Assembly: GCA_965644295.1 (NCBI GenBank) | Contig: CBFFRP010000080.1 | Coordinates: 392,431 to 456,430 of the forward strand | DNA: 64,000 bases | DNA from: Paraphysomonas bandaiensis | Taxonomy: Eukaryota; Chrysophyceae | Direction of reading: 5' to 3' | Shown here: piece by piece, positions 62,538 through 64,000 of the stretch | How positions within the stretch are numbered: the first letter of the stretch is position 1 | Layout of the letters: each line of letters begins with the position of its first letter | Position numbers and translations under genes: made by a program | Notes under the pieces: model-generated | Seen by the model: the letters and a program-made list of their open reading frames with translations, nothing else | The model's database searches: none | Told to the model about the DNA's origin: nothing

Positions 62538-63413
62538 CGTTTCTTATTAAGATGCGCTTTGATTATGAGGCTCGTTGAGTACACTTTGTATTGAATAACT
62601 TCACTCTATTGCGTTCAGATTGCAAATAATTATGATCTGGATGAGGAGAGTATCAAACTAGATCTCACATTCTTAGAAAATTCGACTAAACGTGGCGGCA
62701 CTCGGAGTGCATCTTTCTGTAGTCGCCTTCAATGTCCACACTGTTCTGCAGAACGTCATCCGTAAAATACAGAATAGAATACATACAGTATATTGACAAT
62801 ACACCCGTGAACCTATTGATAGTAAGAGATGGTAATTGAACGTATATGATTGGTGGAGGGGAGGATGAGATGCTGTTGTGGGAGGTTTGTATGCTCTTTG
62901 ACTTGCTTTGCAGGCTGGCCATAGCTATGGCTGGGTGTATACTACGATAGAGTGTATAGATATGCATGTACAGGAGGAGTAGCTAGTATATATATGCCCT
63001 GCACACACATACCATGACAGGTGTACAGCAGTTATGATACCTCTAGACCACTTTCATCGTAGTGGATACTATCTGTAGGAGTAGGAGGTGACTGTGAGAG
63101 GTAACTGACTGATATTGGATGGAAAGGTGTGCTATGGAGGGCATAAACATCACGTGTTGGTGACGCTACTTAAGCGAGTGCTGTGATGTGGTTCATGCTT
63201 ATCTGAAGTCCTACTCTCAGATATTGTGGCGGAGTTTGATACTTGATATAAGGCTTATTCATTGAGTATAATCAGATATGATATAGTTGTGCATGCATAA
63301 CATCCACTAGATGATAATGTATTACTTGTGGGGATCGTCATATTGGGTAGTTATTATGACTATTGATTCCATATAACTCACAATGGCAATTTTGTATGAG
63401 TCCGTAAGCGAGT

Positions 63414-63635
63414 GTGTCAGTGTTTACAACTCCATGGTTCGATATAACATCTGCTACATTGGTAATGGATGCATATGTTATATATTGGCAACATGTATGG
63501 TTTCATAATGCCAGTGAATACTATTTCCACGGAGTTCTAATTGCCCTAATTATATCGTTCAATGCCTTTGCCATAGTTGCCTTTCATAAGATTAGGACAA
63601 ATTGGTTTGGATTGTTTTCATATGAATCTGATTAA
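63414..63635 (+). CDS. Small membrane-like frame, unit copy 5
   Basis: The 73-codon frame is identical in protein to that at 61265. Coding status is uncertain. Confidence 0.3.
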   Translation: MSVFTTPWFDITSATLVMDAYVIYWQHVWFHNASEYYFHGVLIALIISFNAFAIVAFHKIRTNWFGLFSYESD

Positions 63636-64000
63636 TTAAGTCAGTAACAAGTACTTGATTGTCATGATGTTGGCTATACTGCAGAATCTATCATTGTGAC
63701 AGAATTATGATGAGCGGAGTTCATGGTAGATAACAATTCATAGCAACGACATTTGTATTTTGAGTATTACATATATCGCTGTGAGATTGTCAAAATTATT
63801 CGCATGCTTCGGATAATATACATGTCTAGCATAGTATTGCTCTAACATAAAACATAATGACTTATAATTGTGTATTGCTGAATTCCACCAAGGGATTGCC
63901 CGAATCATCCCGTAGCTCGACCTGGATCAAAGCGATATCAATGAAACATTACTAAATCAGTACCACGTCTTCTACAATAAGCTTATTCAGTAATACTTTT

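Larger units (their letters stand above)
52441..64000. repeat. Tandem array of about 2.15 kb units carrying an LEA-like gene
   Basis: The marker GATTGGTGGAGG recurs at about 52448, 55537, 58540, 60698 and 62848. The last two intervals (about 2,158 and 2,150 bp) give the basic unit; the earlier, longer intervals (about 3.0-3.1 kb) are explained by a hAT insertion (53457-54255) and an 860 bp insertion (56676-57535). Units 2-5 are nearly identical, while the leftmost is diverged and partly rearranged. Each full unit holds one LEA-like gene on the minus strand and a small plus-strand frame. The array runs off the right edge. Confidence 0.95.

Overview
The window is a piece of nuclear genome from a unicellular eukaryote, probably a free-living protist. 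The protein genes carry short GT-AG introns (47 to about 136 bp), all three standard stop codons are used, and poly(A)-type AATAAA signals occur. The gene set (clathrin heavy chain, proteasome Rpn1, SLC35F6, a CISD3-like mitochondrial Fe-S protein, WDR54, nicolin-1) is eukaryotic. Nicolin-1 and WDR54 hint at a lineage with tubulin polyglutamylation or cilia. I cannot name the organism from the sequence.

Layout. 1-4.8 kb: clathrin heavy chain (-, cut by the window edge) head-to-head with an EF-hand-like protein (+). 5.3-6.9 kb: nested repeats. 8.1-17.9 kb: a tandem satellite of about 21 units of 466/467 bp, with a block of 423 bp units. 18.6-25.2 kb: NICN1-like (-) / GFA-PYROXD2 fusion (+), then CISD3-like (-) / arylamine N-acetyltransferase (+). 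26.6-28.2 kb: SLC35F6 (-). 29.9-36.4 kb: Rpn1 (-) / a degenerate hybrid histidine kinase (+). 36.4-40.2 kb: repeats. 40.2-44.9 kb: an unknown basic protein (-), then WDR54 (-) / a bacterial-type nucleoside kinase (+). 45.1-46.8 kb: a repeat carrying two hAT-like elements at one target site. 47.4-51.5 kb: a large EF-hand/LRR/coiled-coil protein (-). 52.4 kb to the right edge: a tandem array of about 2.15 kb units, each carrying a small LEA-like gene, interrupted by a hAT insertion and an 860 bp insertion.

Five gene pairs are head-to-head with 0.38-0.96 kb between start codons, so divergent promoters are the rule here. The two long (CATA)n microsatellites both sit in such divergent spacers. The most unusual items are the GFA-PYROXD2 fusion, the hybrid histidine kinase that has lost the key residues of all its catalytic modules, the amplified LEA-like genes, and three hAT insertions with exact 8 bp target duplications, one confirmed by empty sites in sister repeat units.

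Gene models were assembled by hand from reading frames and splice signals. Exon ends may be off by a base where alternatives exist.
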